Assembly: GCA_949373085.1 (NCBI GenBank)
Contig: CASICJ010000013.1
Location: 1-64,000, forward strand
DNA length: 64,000 bases
From: an uncultured Verrucomicrobiales bacterium
GTDB taxonomy: Bacteria > Verrucomicrobiota > Verrucomicrobiia > Verrucomicrobiales > Akkermansiaceae
Direction of reading: 5' to 3'
Shown: one piece after another, positions 47,639 through 56,698 of the stretch
How the letters are laid out: each line of letters begins with the position of its first letter
Position numbering within the stretch: position 1 is the first letter of the stretch
Program-made: the position numbers and the translations under genes
Notes under the pieces: generated by a model
Seen by the model: only the letters and a program-made list of their open reading frames with translations
Databases searched by the model: none
What the model was told of the DNA's origin: nothing

Positions 47639-48790
47639 ATGAAGAAATCCTTCGTCCTCTTTCTTTCCTCGCTCATGTTACTGAGCAATTTCCTTTACGG
47701 ACAGCGCTCACAGACGCCGGGACAGCGGTCCGGCGGAGTGGACACACCCCGCGGTGAACGCCCACCTAGAGGCGGTAAGCCATCACGGGGCAATCGCCCA
47801 CCAGGGCGAGGTCAACGGCCCGGAGGACAACGAGGCGGTGGCCCGCGGCCCGAAAACCTTGCTGAGTCGCCAGCCGAACTTGGCTCAGCCGGTATCGCGT
47901 GGTATCCCATCCTCAAAGACGGATTGGCTGAAGCCAGGCGCACCAATAAACCAATTCTCTTCATGGCCGTGGCCTCGCAATGCGGCGGTATTTCAGGTGT
48001 TTTCTGACCTGGCTACACCAACACGCAGAACCGTGAGTTCAGCAATCCAAAAGTCATCAAAGCCACCCGCGATTTTGTCTGCATCCGAATCGACTCTTAT
48101 GAGAGTGAAGAAGCCCAAAAAATTGTTCGCGGCTACCTCAATGGTCGCTTCGAAAATACCGCCTTTTGCCTTCTCTCTCCCGATGGAAAACAAAAGCTCA
48201 CGAGAAGCAGCCGTGGACCAAACCAAGTCCTCGGAGGCGACTTAGTGTCAGCCTTTGCAGGGATCGCTGATGACTATAGAACAAAAGGAAAAAGCGAAGC
48301 AGCAGCAGTTCCAGATTTTCCAAACTTTCGCCTCGGACTTAATGTCGCCTCCGCCGACCAACGAGTCATCATTCTTATCAGCGGTAATGAGAAAGAAATT
48401 AAAGAAGCCCGGAAATCCATTCCTGCAGTTAGTAACGACCCCGAAATTATTGGTAGATTCCACTACGACTTTGAAACTGACCCAAAGACTTGGACCGGAA
48501 TTCTTACCGGAAGCAAATCAAAATCGGGAATTAACATTATTGTCCCTGACACTTATGGTCAGAAAGGAAAAATCATAAAATCGCTTCCACTCGATATCAA
48601 AGTAGATGATCTTAAGGCAGCGCTGCTCAAGGCCAATGAGACTTTCGTGAAAACCACTGAAAAGAAAGACTATCAGAGCCACGTTCAAGAAGGACGTCGC
48701 AAAGGTATTAAGTGGACAATGCCCATGGAGTTCGGGGAAGACCGTGATGGCGACGGTAAGATTGATCAACGCGCTGGGCGGAGACGTTAA
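47639..48790 (+). CDS. Candidate selenoprotein: thioredoxin-like domain with in-frame UGA
   Basis: One frame of 383 codons is interrupted only by TGA at 48005-48007 (codon 123). Before it: signal peptide (MKKSFVLFLSSLMLLSNFLYG), an Arg/Gly/Pro-rich low-complexity stretch (~22-75) and the start of a thioredoxin-like fold ('KPILFMAVASQCGGISGVF' with C115). After it, in the same frame and with full coding character: PGYTNTQNREFSNPKVI, 'ATRDFVCIRIDSYESEEAQ', 'NTAFCLLSPDGKQKL', and a C-terminal domain to 48790. The N.EFSNPKV..A..DFV element is the usual region after a thioredoxin active site. A hairpin fitting bacterial SECIS rules follows the TGA. If UGA is Sec the product is 383 residues; if not, this is a pseudogene or a truncated 122-residue protein. 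Confidence 0.65.
48025..48043 (+). promoter_or_regulatory. SECIS-like hairpin downstream of UGA
   Basis: GCAGAAC-CGTGA-GTTCAGC folds with stem GC.A.GAAC / GTTC.A.GC (six pairs, one A.A mismatch) around a 5-base loop CGTGA. It starts 17 bases after the TGA. The loop has G in position 2 followed by U, with that G 26 bases past the UGA. This fits the published bacterial SECIS model (loop 16-37 bases from UGA, upper stem of at least 4 bp, G among the first two loop bases). Confidence 0.45.
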
Positions 48791-48855
48791 AGCAATAGGT
48801 TCTAGTTACTTCAGCAGCCGGAACGATCTGTTTTGGCTGCTTTTCTTTATAGCAA

Positions 48856-50136
48856 TTACTTCCCGATCTCTCTTGGGAAGCGGAGGATTTTCGCCACTAC
48901 GAGGAAAATCGAAAAAGCTGCTAAAAATACCCACGGTTGTAATTCTAGAGTCCACTTTAGAGAATCATCATCCGTCTTCCCAAACTTCTTTTTCTGCAAG
49001 AAAACCGTACCGGCAAAAACCAAACTCGCAGTGCCGTAACCAACATTAAAAAGTAGTCCTTTCACGCTTAGTACTGTTGCACGTTGACTCGAATCAGCGA
49101 GGCCATTCAAATATCGGCTCATTAAAAATCTCAGATGTGACATTCCCGCCATCACTCCAACTCCTGGGACCACTCCCCAGTGAACCCAGGTTTGACCGAG
49201 TGTGTAGAGACAGAAAAAACACCACCCTGCTATCATCACAAAATTAGTTAGCGGAGTATAGGTGCCGACTAAATAACGCGAAAGACGTGGCACATAAACC
49301 CCAAGCATCGCCGCTCCGGCTGCAATAAATCCAAAAGTGTATGTCGGAATCTCAATCAACCTATAATATTCACTATTGATCGTAGCAAAATTTCGAACGA
49401 CTCCGTCAATCAGAAGTCCACCCACCACAATCAAAATCGCCACCTTGGTCGTAAAGACCCACTTCGTAGCCCTCCAAGTCTGCTTAAAAATTGCCATAAA
49501 GCCTGCAGCTTTATCTCCCCCATTAAATTCCTGGAACCTCAGCGAAATTAGAAAGGCCCCGATCGCCTGAAAAAAGCAAAAGACGATAGGTAGACGATGA
49601 GCAAGCTCCACATTAAGCCCAATTACTCCTGCATCATAAACCAAGGCACCCACCACCATCGCCACCACCATTGCGCTCGATCGAAGCTTGAAGGTGATCT
49701 CTAAAACTTCATCCCAATCTTCATCCCTCTCCAAACTATCAAACGCCAGTGCCTCATCCGCACCACTCGCCGCAGCCTCCGCTAACCCACTCAAAACACG
49801 ATTCACTACACAAAATCCAAATAGCCAAATCCCCGCGTCCTTAGGTGCCACCAGCAGCACCAACATCTCAAGGACCATTAAACCTGCTGCGGTAATCAAG
49901 AGCTTGCGTCGCCCGATCAAATCCGCCAAGGCTCCGGATGGTACTTCTGCGAGAAAAATTGTTACGGCCCAAATCGCGTTTAAAGTCACAAATTGTGACA
50001 GCGTCAGCCCAAGATCGAGGAACAAGATTGCAAGAATCGGGTAGTAAAACCGGGCATTAAACAGTGTAGTAAACCACGCATACAAACGAATATTAGGTTG
50101 GGCGAACGGACCCGTGGCACGAAGTAAGGACAACAC
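48856..50136 (-). CDS. Major facilitator superfamily transporter
   Basis: 426 residues, about 12 transmembrane helices. MFS signature between helices 2 and 3: 'AEVPSGALADLIGRRKLL'. Charged cytoplasmic loop at mid-protein (~'SLERDEDWDEV' and 'FQEFNGGDK'). Substrate unknown; the 'GALADLIGRRKLL' type occurs in drug or metabolite exporters. Convergent with the candidate selenoprotein gene, 66 bases apart. Confidence 0.85.
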   Translation of the reverse strand: MLSLLRATGPFAQPNIRLYAWFTTLFNARFYYPILAILFLDLGLTLSQFVTLNAIWAVTIFLAEVPSGALADLIGRRKLLITAAGLMVLEMLVLLVAPKDAGIWLFGFCVVNRVLSGLAEAAASGADEALAFDSLERDEDWDEVLEITFKLRSSAMVVAMVVGALVYDAGVIGLNVELAHRLPIVFCFFQAIGAFLISLRFQEFNGGDKAAGFMAIFKQTWRATKWVFTTKVAILIVVGGLLIDGVVRNFATINSEYYRLIEIPTYTFGFIAAGAAMLGVYVPRLSRYLVGTYTPLTNFVMIAGWCFFCLYTLGQTWVHWGVVPGVGVMAGMSHLRFLMSRYLNGLADSSQRATVLSVKGLLFNVGYGTASLVFAGTVFLQKKKFGKTDDDSLKWTLELQPWVFLAAFSIFLVVAKILRFPREIGK

Positions 50137-50206
50137 ACACCACGGTTAGTGGTCAAATCTCGGATTTGCAACTTCCCACTTTTCTCTTCATCATTTCGCC
50201 CAAACC

Positions 50207-50749
50207 ATGACGTCCACCCCCGAACCCAAATCGTGCTGTAGCAGTCAACCTCCCGAAACCGAGAACAGAGAACTTGGCTTATCTGCCTATGCTCCCCTGT
50301 TTGTCATTCTTTTTGCCGCCGCTTTGGGAGCCGCCGCGCGACATCATACAGAAGTCAATTGGTCTTGGCATATCTGGATGCATGATTTTATGGGCTTATT
50401 TCTCCTCGTCTTCGCGATGGTAAAACTTTTTGACCTATCGCCCTTTGCCACCGGGTTTGCAAAGTACGACCTTCTCGCTGCACGGTCTCGCACCTATGCA
50501 CTCATCTATCCCTTTTTAGAACTCGGCCTCGGTCTCGCCTACTTATCACGATGGCAAACTCAAGCCACCTACTTTGCTACCATCGTTATTCTCTCGTTCG
50601 GCGCACTCGGAGTCTTAAACACCATGCGGCAAGGCAAACAAACCAATTGCGCCTGTATGGGAAAAATTCTCGAGGTCCCTGTCTCGACGGTGACTCTTAC
50701 CGAAAACTTCAACATGTCCATAATGGCTCTAGCCATGCTCCTGATTTAG
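50207..50749 (+). CDS. DoxX/MauE-like membrane protein
   Basis: 180 residues with four predicted transmembrane helices (~28-45, ~58-78, ~100-118, ~122-142). The signature 'TNCACMGKILEVPVSTVTLT' is typical of MauE/DoxX-type proteins, in which a Cys pair sits after the last helix of the core. An N-terminal Cys pair (SCCSS) could bind metal or take part in redox. Such proteins often sit near redox or metal-handling genes. Followed by a terminator-like hairpin. Confidence 0.65.
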   Translation: MTSTPEPKSCCSSQPPETENRELGLSAYAPLFVILFAAALGAAARHHTEVNWSWHIWMHDFMGLFLLVFAMVKLFDLSPFATGFAKYDLLAARSRTYALIYPFLELGLGLAYLSRWQTQATYFATIVILSFGALGVLNTMRQGKQTNCACMGKILEVPVSTVTLTENFNMSIMALAMLLI

Positions 50750-50762
50750 ACACACCACCACC

Positions 50763-50783
50763 CCATCGAAGATGGCTTATTTT
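50763..50783 (+). terminator. Possible terminator after DoxX/MauE-like gene
   Basis: CCATC-GAA-GATGG hairpin followed by CTTATTTTTA, starting 13 bases after the stop codon. The stem is only 5 bp with a 3-base loop, so modest support. Confidence 0.45.
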
Positions 50784-50851
50784 TACGATCTGAACGATAC
50801 ACTTACCCGGAGGAAGAGATCAACACACAAGCGACCATTCAAAAATGGTTT

Positions 50852-51328
50852 CTAAAAAACGTCTTCAAAAAGAAGGTAGCCAGTCTCAACAAACCCATGC
50901 TTCAAATAAACCTTCTGAGCTGACTGATTTTCAGTCTCAACATAGAGTCGGCACCCACAAACGCTTTCATCCTCTTTGGCCCTTCGGCGCGCCTCTTCAT
51001 ATAGCTCTCTGAAAACTCCCTGACGTCGATATTCCGGCAGAACATAGACACTCTGGATCCACCAGAAATCACCATTCCGCCAATCGCTCCACTCCTTGGT
51101 TATCATCAATGACCCAGCAACTTGGCCCTCTATCTCCGCCACCAAATAAAATCCCCTAGTCGCATCCTCAAAGACCCCCCTAACTCCAGCTTGCAAAATC
51201 CCCGCATCTAGTTTTCTCCCCTCAGTCTCCAAGGCAATCTCCATATTAAAACTAACGAGGTAGGGTAAATCGGCCTCTTCCGCCGGACGAATCTTGATCA
51301 AATTCACAACGTGAACTTCCTCTGACAA
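50852..51328 (-). CDS. GNAT-family N-acetyltransferase
   Basis: 158 residues. GNAT motif A region 'WWIQSVYVLPEYRRQGVFRE' supplies the acetyl-CoA-binding Q/R-x-x-G-x-G/A loop (here RRQGVF). 'CRLYVETENQSAQKVYLKHG' and 'FVETGY' are the conserved helix and C-terminal strand. Substrate unknown. The start could be MSEEV (51328) or a few codons later. A GACAAAATGT element, as found before purC, lies ~50 bases upstream. Confidence 0.85.
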   Translation of the reverse strand: MSEEVHVVNLIKIRPAEEADLPYLVSFNMEIALETEGRKLDAGILQAGVRGVFEDATRGFYLVAEIEGQVAGSLMITKEWSDWRNGDFWWIQSVYVLPEYRRQGVFRELYEEARRRAKEDESVCGCRLYVETENQSAQKVYLKHGFVETGYLLFEDVF

Positions 51329-51487
51329 TCAGGGTTCAAACAAGCTCTTTTTGAGCAAATCAAAAAATCTTGAAGGGTCTCACATTTTGTCGGTCAAGAT
51401 AGAGTTGTTTGTTCGGTTCCAGATTTCTCTTCAACCGCATCATCGCAATCAGTAGCCTACCAGCGCGACTAGTGACCGCCTCCTAAA

Positions 51488-52589
51488 ATGAAACTTAATA
51501 TCGATTCCATGAACCTCTTTGAGAGAAAGCTTACACTTTGGGTAAGCCTTTGTATCGCGGCTGGACTTATTCTTGGAAAAGGATTTCCAGGACTCTCGAA
51601 ATCGCTCAACGGGATGGCCATTATGGTAAATGGCGCGCCGGTGGTTTTCACTTCCCATCGCGATTTGTCTCTTTTTTCATGATGTATCCTATCATGGTGA
51701 AGATTGATTTTTGGAAATGCCCTAGTAGCACGGGGGGACTCTCAAACCAGTTTTTGCTTACCTTAATCATAAAATTGGGCCTGTCAAGCCCTTCACGATG
51801 TTTGGAATTGCCGCATTTTTTCTCGGCGTATTATTTAAAGGCTTTTTTGCCTGGGACCGAGATTCTTAAAGATGGGACCGAGGTGGAACTTTATCGCTCT
51901 TACATTTCCGGAGCGATCCTTCTTGGTATCGCGCCCTGCACAGCGATGGTTTTAGTCTGGGGATTTTTGGCTAAGGGAAACCAAGGGCTGACCCTTATCA
52001 TGGTGGGCGCTAAATTCATTATTGATGTTGGCTTTCTATGGGTTTACTGGGCAAATGGCTTCTTGGCGTGAATCAAATGCCGGTCCCCTGGAAAAGCGCT
52101 TTTTGCTATCCATTTTCCATCTATGTCGCGCTACCTCTAGTTGCAGGATATTTTTCACGGAAGTGGATTCTGAAAACCAAGGGGCAGAGTTGGTTTGATG
52201 AAAAATTTCTTCTTTATCTCAATCCGGTCTCAATTCTAGCGCTCCTAGCGACCCTAATCATTCTGTTCAGTTTAAAAAGTGAAACGATTCTCACGTATCC
52301 ACTAACGATCCTCTGGATTGCGATTCCCCTAGCTCTTCAGACTCTCCTGATTTTTTTTATCACCTACTTTGCGGCGAAAGTGTTGGGATTTCGATACGAA
52401 AATGCCGCGCCATCGGCCATGATTGGGGCATCTAATCACTTTGAGGTCGCTATCGCCACAGCTGTGATGCTTTTCGGCCTTGGCTCAGGCGCAGCCCTCG
52501 CCACCGTGGTCGGAGTTTTAATCGAAGTTCCACTGATGCTCATGCTTGTGAGTTACTGCAGAAGGACAAGCCATTGGTTTGCGAGTTAA
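51488..52589 (+). pseudogene. ACR3-type arsenite efflux permease, frameshifted
   Basis: The coding sequence is spread over three frames in order. '[20 protein letters not shown]' and '[16 protein letters not shown]' come first (start 51509 or 51488). '[13 protein letters not shown]' and 'GAILLGIAPCTAMVLVWGFL' in a second frame contain the conserved C-T-A-M active site of ACR3. '[20 protein letters not shown]', then '[19 protein letters not shown]', '[20 protein letters not shown]' in a third frame run to the stop at 52589. Together this covers nearly the whole ~350-residue family, but at least two or three indels break it (one after ~51610-51680, one near 52050). Not functional as read; recent decay. 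Confidence 0.75.
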
Positions 52590-52664
52590 AGCGAAGAAAG
52601 AAGAAGATATCATAGAGTCCCGATATTTTTCATGGTTGGAACCCTCGAGCTTCGATAGGATTTT

Positions 52665-53972
52665 ATGGTGATAGGAATTTCGAAATTAGCCGGCCATATA
52701 GTCATCCTTTCTCTTTTGGCCTGTGTCTTACAACTCTCCGCACGTAAGCCCAATGTCATAATAATTTTCACCGATGACCAGGGTACCGTGGATATGAATT
52801 GCTACGGAGCCAAAGATCTAGTTACACCAAATATGGACGGACTCGCAAAACGCGGAGTGCGTTTTACCCAGTTCTATTCGGCCGCTCCTGTTTGTTCGCC
52901 CTCGCGGGTCGGTTTAATGACAGGTCGCACTCCGCAGCACGGAGGTCTCAATGGTAATGTCCCGCTCGATTCAGTTGGAATGCCTTCGCAACAAATTACG
53001 ATCGCCGAAAAGATGAAAAAGGCAGGCTATGCCACCGCGCACATTGGCAAGTGGCACCTCGGACACCACAAGGAAACCATCCCGAATGCCCAAGGTTTCG
53101 ATCACTCCTTTGGTCACCTCGTCGGCTGCATCGACAACTATTCGCACTTCTTCTACTGGAGCGGACCTAACAAGCATGACCTTTGGCGTAATGGTAAAGA
53201 GGTCTTTCATAATGGTGAATTTTTTCCAGATCTCATGGTGAAGGAAGCAGGCGAATTTATTGATAAAAACAAAGACCAACCTTTCTTCATCTATTTTGCC
53301 CTCAACACTCCACATTATCCTTATCAAGGGTCCCCGAAATGGCTGGAGCATTATCGGGATCTTCCTTACCCGAGAAATCTTTACGCAGCATTTCTTTCCA
53401 CTACGGACGACCGAATCGGAGCACTTTTAGATCAAATAGAGAACGCTGGACTCACGAATGATACCATCATCATTTTTCAGTCTGATCACGGTGCATCAGA
53501 AGAAGTTCGAGCTCATAAAGGAGGCGGGAGTGCGGGACCTCACCGAGGTGCAAAATTTAGCCTCTACGAGGGTGGTATTCGAGTGCCCGCAATCATTTCT
53601 TGGCCAGGCAATCTGCCGCAAAACGAAGTGCGGAAGCAAATCGCCACAGGTTGCGATTGGTTCCCAACCATTATGGAGCTTTGTAAGATTCCGGCTGCTG
53701 AACATAAGATCGATGGCAAAAGCCTGCTCCCAGTGATCAATTCAAAAAGCGCTAGTTCACCTCATAAAATTTTTCACTGGAAATCAGGAAAGTCGGTGGC
53801 AGTTCGTGAAGGAAAATGGAAGCTCGTGATGAGTGGAAAAAAAGCAGAGCTTTTTGATCTTCCAAATGATCTTGGCGAATCGCGTAATCTTATAAAAGAA
53901 CATCCTAGGACGGTGGAAAAACTTCGCGAACAAAGTGCTATTTATTGGCAGAGTATTAGTGAATCTAAGTGA
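52665..53972 (+). CDS. Sulfatase (arylsulfatase A-like), canonical motif
   Basis: 435 residues. Signal segment ~1-26. 'VIIIFTDDQGTVDMNCYGAK' binds the metal. Activation motif C77-S-P-S-R followed by 'VGLMTGRTPQHGGLN'. 'HIGKWHLG' (~125) and 'IIIFQSDHGASEE' complete the active site, and 'PHRGAKFSLYEGGIRVPAII' is the conserved C-terminal substrate-loop segment. Shortest of the five sulfatases here. Monocistronic. Confidence 0.92.
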   Translation: MVIGISKLAGHIVILSLLACVLQLSARKPNVIIIFTDDQGTVDMNCYGAKDLVTPNMDGLAKRGVRFTQFYSAAPVCSPSRVGLMTGRTPQHGGLNGNVPLDSVGMPSQQITIAEKMKKAGYATAHIGKWHLGHHKETIPNAQGFDHSFGHLVGCIDNYSHFFYWSGPNKHDLWRNGKEVFHNGEFFPDLMVKEAGEFIDKNKDQPFFIYFALNTPHYPYQGSPKWLEHYRDLPYPRNLYAAFLSTTDDRIGALLDQIENAGLTNDTIIIFQSDHGASEEVRAHKGGGSAGPHRGAKFSLYEGGIRVPAIISWPGNLPQNEVRKQIATGCDWFPTIMELCKIPAAEHKIDGKSLLPVINSKSASSPHKIFHWKSGKSVAVREGKWKLVMSGKKAELFDLPNDLGESRNLIKEHPRTVEKLREQSAIYWQSISESK

Positions 53973-54009
53973 ATACAAGACGCCAGAGGCAGAACTCTCT
54001 TAAAGCATC

Positions 54010-55074
54010 TTATTTGATCTCTTCGCGCTTGCCGTTGGCATCCACCATGGTGAGCATCCCACCAGTCATCTCCGCAATCGTTTTAAGATCAGCCTTGGCC
54101 TTTGGATGCATCAAAGCCACGCAATTGATAATGACACCCATTTTCTTTGCGCGCTTCCCAACTTCTTGAGCCCACTTTGCCGAACCACTCGCACTTCCGT
54201 CAGTCATGAAATAGATAGTTTGCGGCGGCGGATCCATATCAAGAGCCATATGAATCGGGTGATGCCAAATCGTACCCCAGACCAACTTAGTCTCATTCAC
54301 AATCTTCTGGAGCCTCTTGACTTCGCGATCTCCAATCTCCCACCAAGGAGCTTTTTGCTTGGGCCCATCTGGCTGCCATCCATTGGCCCCCCCTGTCGTT
54401 TTCCATTTATAATTTTTCCCCTTTGGGGGGTCGACCACGGCCTCCTTTTGCTTGATCATTTTCACCTTATCTCCAGCCACCCAAGCTGGGCCAGCGAAAA
54501 AGATCATCCCGATTTGCAATCCGTTTTGCATTTTCTGTAACGAGCGAGAGAGCTCCTTCCTCATGATTTGGTCACGACCTTGCGACCTCATCGAGGCCGA
54601 ATAATCGATGACATAAGCCAAGCGCTCAGCAGTCGAAGTTTGACCAAAAAAAGTCGAGCCACCACCATTCCCAAATCCTTCGCCATCACCCCAGCCAGCC
54701 CCAAAATCATCGCCGACCCCAATATCTATCGATACATCCTCAACTTCAATTTGCGGAATCGGAATTGAAGTTGGTGACTCGGTATTTGCCACCAACATCT
54801 TAGCAGCCGCCATGCTCGGCGCAGCCGGCTTGCGCTGCACATTGGTTTGAATCTTTGGCTGCTTAATCTTTTGCTCTGGCTCGGAGGCTCCCGAATAAGA
54901 CACCAATGAAGGTTGTTCGACCGGATTGGCCGTCATCAATATTACTGCAAGAATAAGGCCAATGAGAACCATCAACAGGAGCGCGGTGATCAAACTCACC
55001 AAAGTCGCAGTTCGCTGCTGGCGTTTCACGATTGATCGCGCGGATGGTCGCGGAGCTTCTGCTGCTTCGTTCAC
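54010..55074 (-). CDS. VWA-domain membrane protein
   Basis: 354 residues. Cytoplasmic N-terminal tail, one transmembrane helix (~25-50 'LVSLITALLLMVLIGLILAV'), a Pro/Ala-rich linker, a Gly-rich stretch (~125-150) and a von Willebrand A-like domain (~155-350). The MIDAS motif D-Y-S-A-S is present in 'LAYVIDYSASMRSQG', with 'IYFMTDGSAS' as a later metal-binding loop. Anchored protein facing the periplasm, likely protein-binding. Diverges from the gene at 55249. Confidence 0.75.
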   Translation of the reverse strand: MNEAAEAPRPSARSIVKRQQRTATLVSLITALLLMVLIGLILAVILMTANPVEQPSLVSYSGASEPEQKIKQPKIQTNVQRKPAAPSMAAAKMLVANTESPTSIPIPQIEVEDVSIDIGVGDDFGAGWGDGEGFGNGGGSTFFGQTSTAERLAYVIDYSASMRSQGRDQIMRKELSRSLQKMQNGLQIGMIFFAGPAWVAGDKVKMIKQKEAVVDPPKGKNYKWKTTGGANGWQPDGPKQKAPWWEIGDREVKRLQKIVNETKLVWGTIWHHPIHMALDMDPPPQTIYFMTDGSASGSAKWAQEVGKRAKKMGVIINCVALMHPKAKADLKTIAEMTGGMLTMVDANGKREEIK

Positions 55075-55248
55075 GGTATTGAATAGTGATTGGAAAAACC
55101 CGCCGAGGGATTACCCTCGCCTGATTTGCGACTTTAACGATTAAATTTTAGCACCCACCAGCCCTAAATTCAGCCCTTCCAGAATTTTTTCAAAATTCAA
55201 AGCTCCTTTCGTGACTGTCTCATCAATTCGGAATAGGCTAGCAATGTA

Positions 55249-56568
55249 ATGATGAAGCAACTTCTAAATCTCACAAGCGCCGGCCTTTTGGCCATCTTTG
55301 CGGGGATAGTAGTTACCGGACTTACCTTCAACCTTACGAAGCGTAACAATGAATTCCTAGAAAATGGATTAACGCGTCCAGGACGCATTATCAGCGTCCA
55401 CGAATCCAACACCGCTCCCGATTCCAAAGTCAAGCACACCGCTCAGATTCAAGCCAATCTTGCGAGCTCGGAAGAAGACACGCTCCTTAGCATCGTAGAA
55501 GTCGATATCCCGCCAGATTTCTCAGCCAAACTCGAAATCGGCTCTCAAATCCCGCTCCTCGTGCTCCCTGGAGATTCGCCCTCTGTCCGGCTCAAAACCA
55601 AAAAAAAAGAGGTCACCTTTGAGATCGGTTATCTTCTCGCGACTAGTCTCGGTATTCTCGGCTTAGTTCTTATCTGGCATACCCGTAATAACCGCAGCCT
55701 AGGTCCGGCCTGGCGCGGACGCACAGTCCCCCTTCCCCGGGGGCCAGTCCTCACCGCCTCTCTTCAAAAAATTTCCGTTAAATCCACTGTTCTTTACAAA
55801 GGTCCATTCGAGTTTTCCTACGCCGAAGAAAAGACGCGCATCGACCTTAACGACGGAACCTCGCTTCGTATTAACCAATATCGGCCGCTAGCCGAAATTG
55901 CTCTAGAGGTCCCCGAGCAAGATATCCTAAAGATCTTGCGTACTGCCAAGAGTGACTGGAATCTCCCTGCTGGAGCGGATGCGAAGACCGCGCTAACTCA
56001 CCTTTTAAAAGAAGGACAAATCACCAACACTGATCAATTCTTCATCAATCGCAATCATCTTGGAATTCTTTCGCGGGATGAAGTCGACAACAACCACTGG
56101 CACTCGTGGGTTCGTGGGGTCTGGCAACTTTCCTCGACCGGACGAATCCTCGCTGGTCTCCTTTCCGAGAATCCAGCCTTCGTTCGGAAAGCCGCAGAAA
56201 AAGTGCTTTATCACGACGACTTCTCCCTTGTCTCCTCCCTTGCTCCCCACCTTACCAAGATTCGTAAATCTCCTTCGGGGACTTCGAATGACAAGCGAAC
56301 TCTTGCTCTTGCCATAGCGCTCATTGAAGATCTTCACGATAAGAAATGCCCATGCCAAACCTATACAAATCACCCGTATTTCTCCCCCAAGCTTCTTCTT
56401 GAAAAGAAGAAGATGAAAAAAAAGAACCCCGAAGGTAAAGACAACCCCTCCACTGCACAAAAACTCTGTTGTAACTACTGCAAGCGCATTTACTCAGTCA
56501 CCACCAAGCTCAGTTCCGGTCAACAACAGTTCCTTTGGAAACTACTCACCAGTCCCGAAACAAAATAG
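55249..56568 (+). CDS. Two-helix membrane protein with C-terminal cysteine cluster, unknown function
   Basis: 439 residues. Transmembrane helix near the N-terminus (~8-28) and a second at ~127-146 ('GYLLATSLGILGLVLIWH') flank a DUF3592-like beta-rich extracytoplasmic part ('FLENGLTRPGRIISVHESNT'). The cytoplasmic C-terminal half is charged and helical. Near the end 'KKCPCQTYTNHPYF' and 'QKLCCNYCKRIYSV' supply five Cys that could form a zinc-ribbon-like site. Not recognised as a named family. Only 174 bases from the divergent VWA gene. Confidence 0.55.
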   Translation: MMKQLLNLTSAGLLAIFAGIVVTGLTFNLTKRNNEFLENGLTRPGRIISVHESNTAPDSKVKHTAQIQANLASSEEDTLLSIVEVDIPPDFSAKLEIGSQIPLLVLPGDSPSVRLKTKKKEVTFEIGYLLATSLGILGLVLIWHTRNNRSLGPAWRGRTVPLPRGPVLTASLQKISVKSTVLYKGPFEFSYAEEKTRIDLNDGTSLRINQYRPLAEIALEVPEQDILKILRTAKSDWNLPAGADAKTALTHLLKEGQITNTDQFFINRNHLGILSRDEVDNNHWHSWVRGVWQLSSTGRILAGLLSENPAFVRKAAEKVLYHDDFSLVSSLAPHLTKIRKSPSGTSNDKRTLALAIALIEDLHDKKCPCQTYTNHPYFSPKLLLEKKKMKKKNPEGKDNPSTAQKLCCNYCKRIYSVTTKLSSGQQQFLWKLLTSPETK

Positions 56569-56698
56569 AATTTTTTTCTTCAACGCATCCTAATTCTTCA
56601 AATAATTTTAGCTGCGAAAAATACCCCTGCCAAAAAGTCCAAGGCATGGGCCAAAAAGAAGGGACTGTAATCCTTGGCCCTCCCGAATTGCTGGAGAT

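Noticed and set aside
56640-56690. Inverted repeat GGGCCA/TGGCCC as bidirectional terminator between 56568 and 56699
   Set aside because: The loop is ~20 bases and no U-tract follows; too weak.
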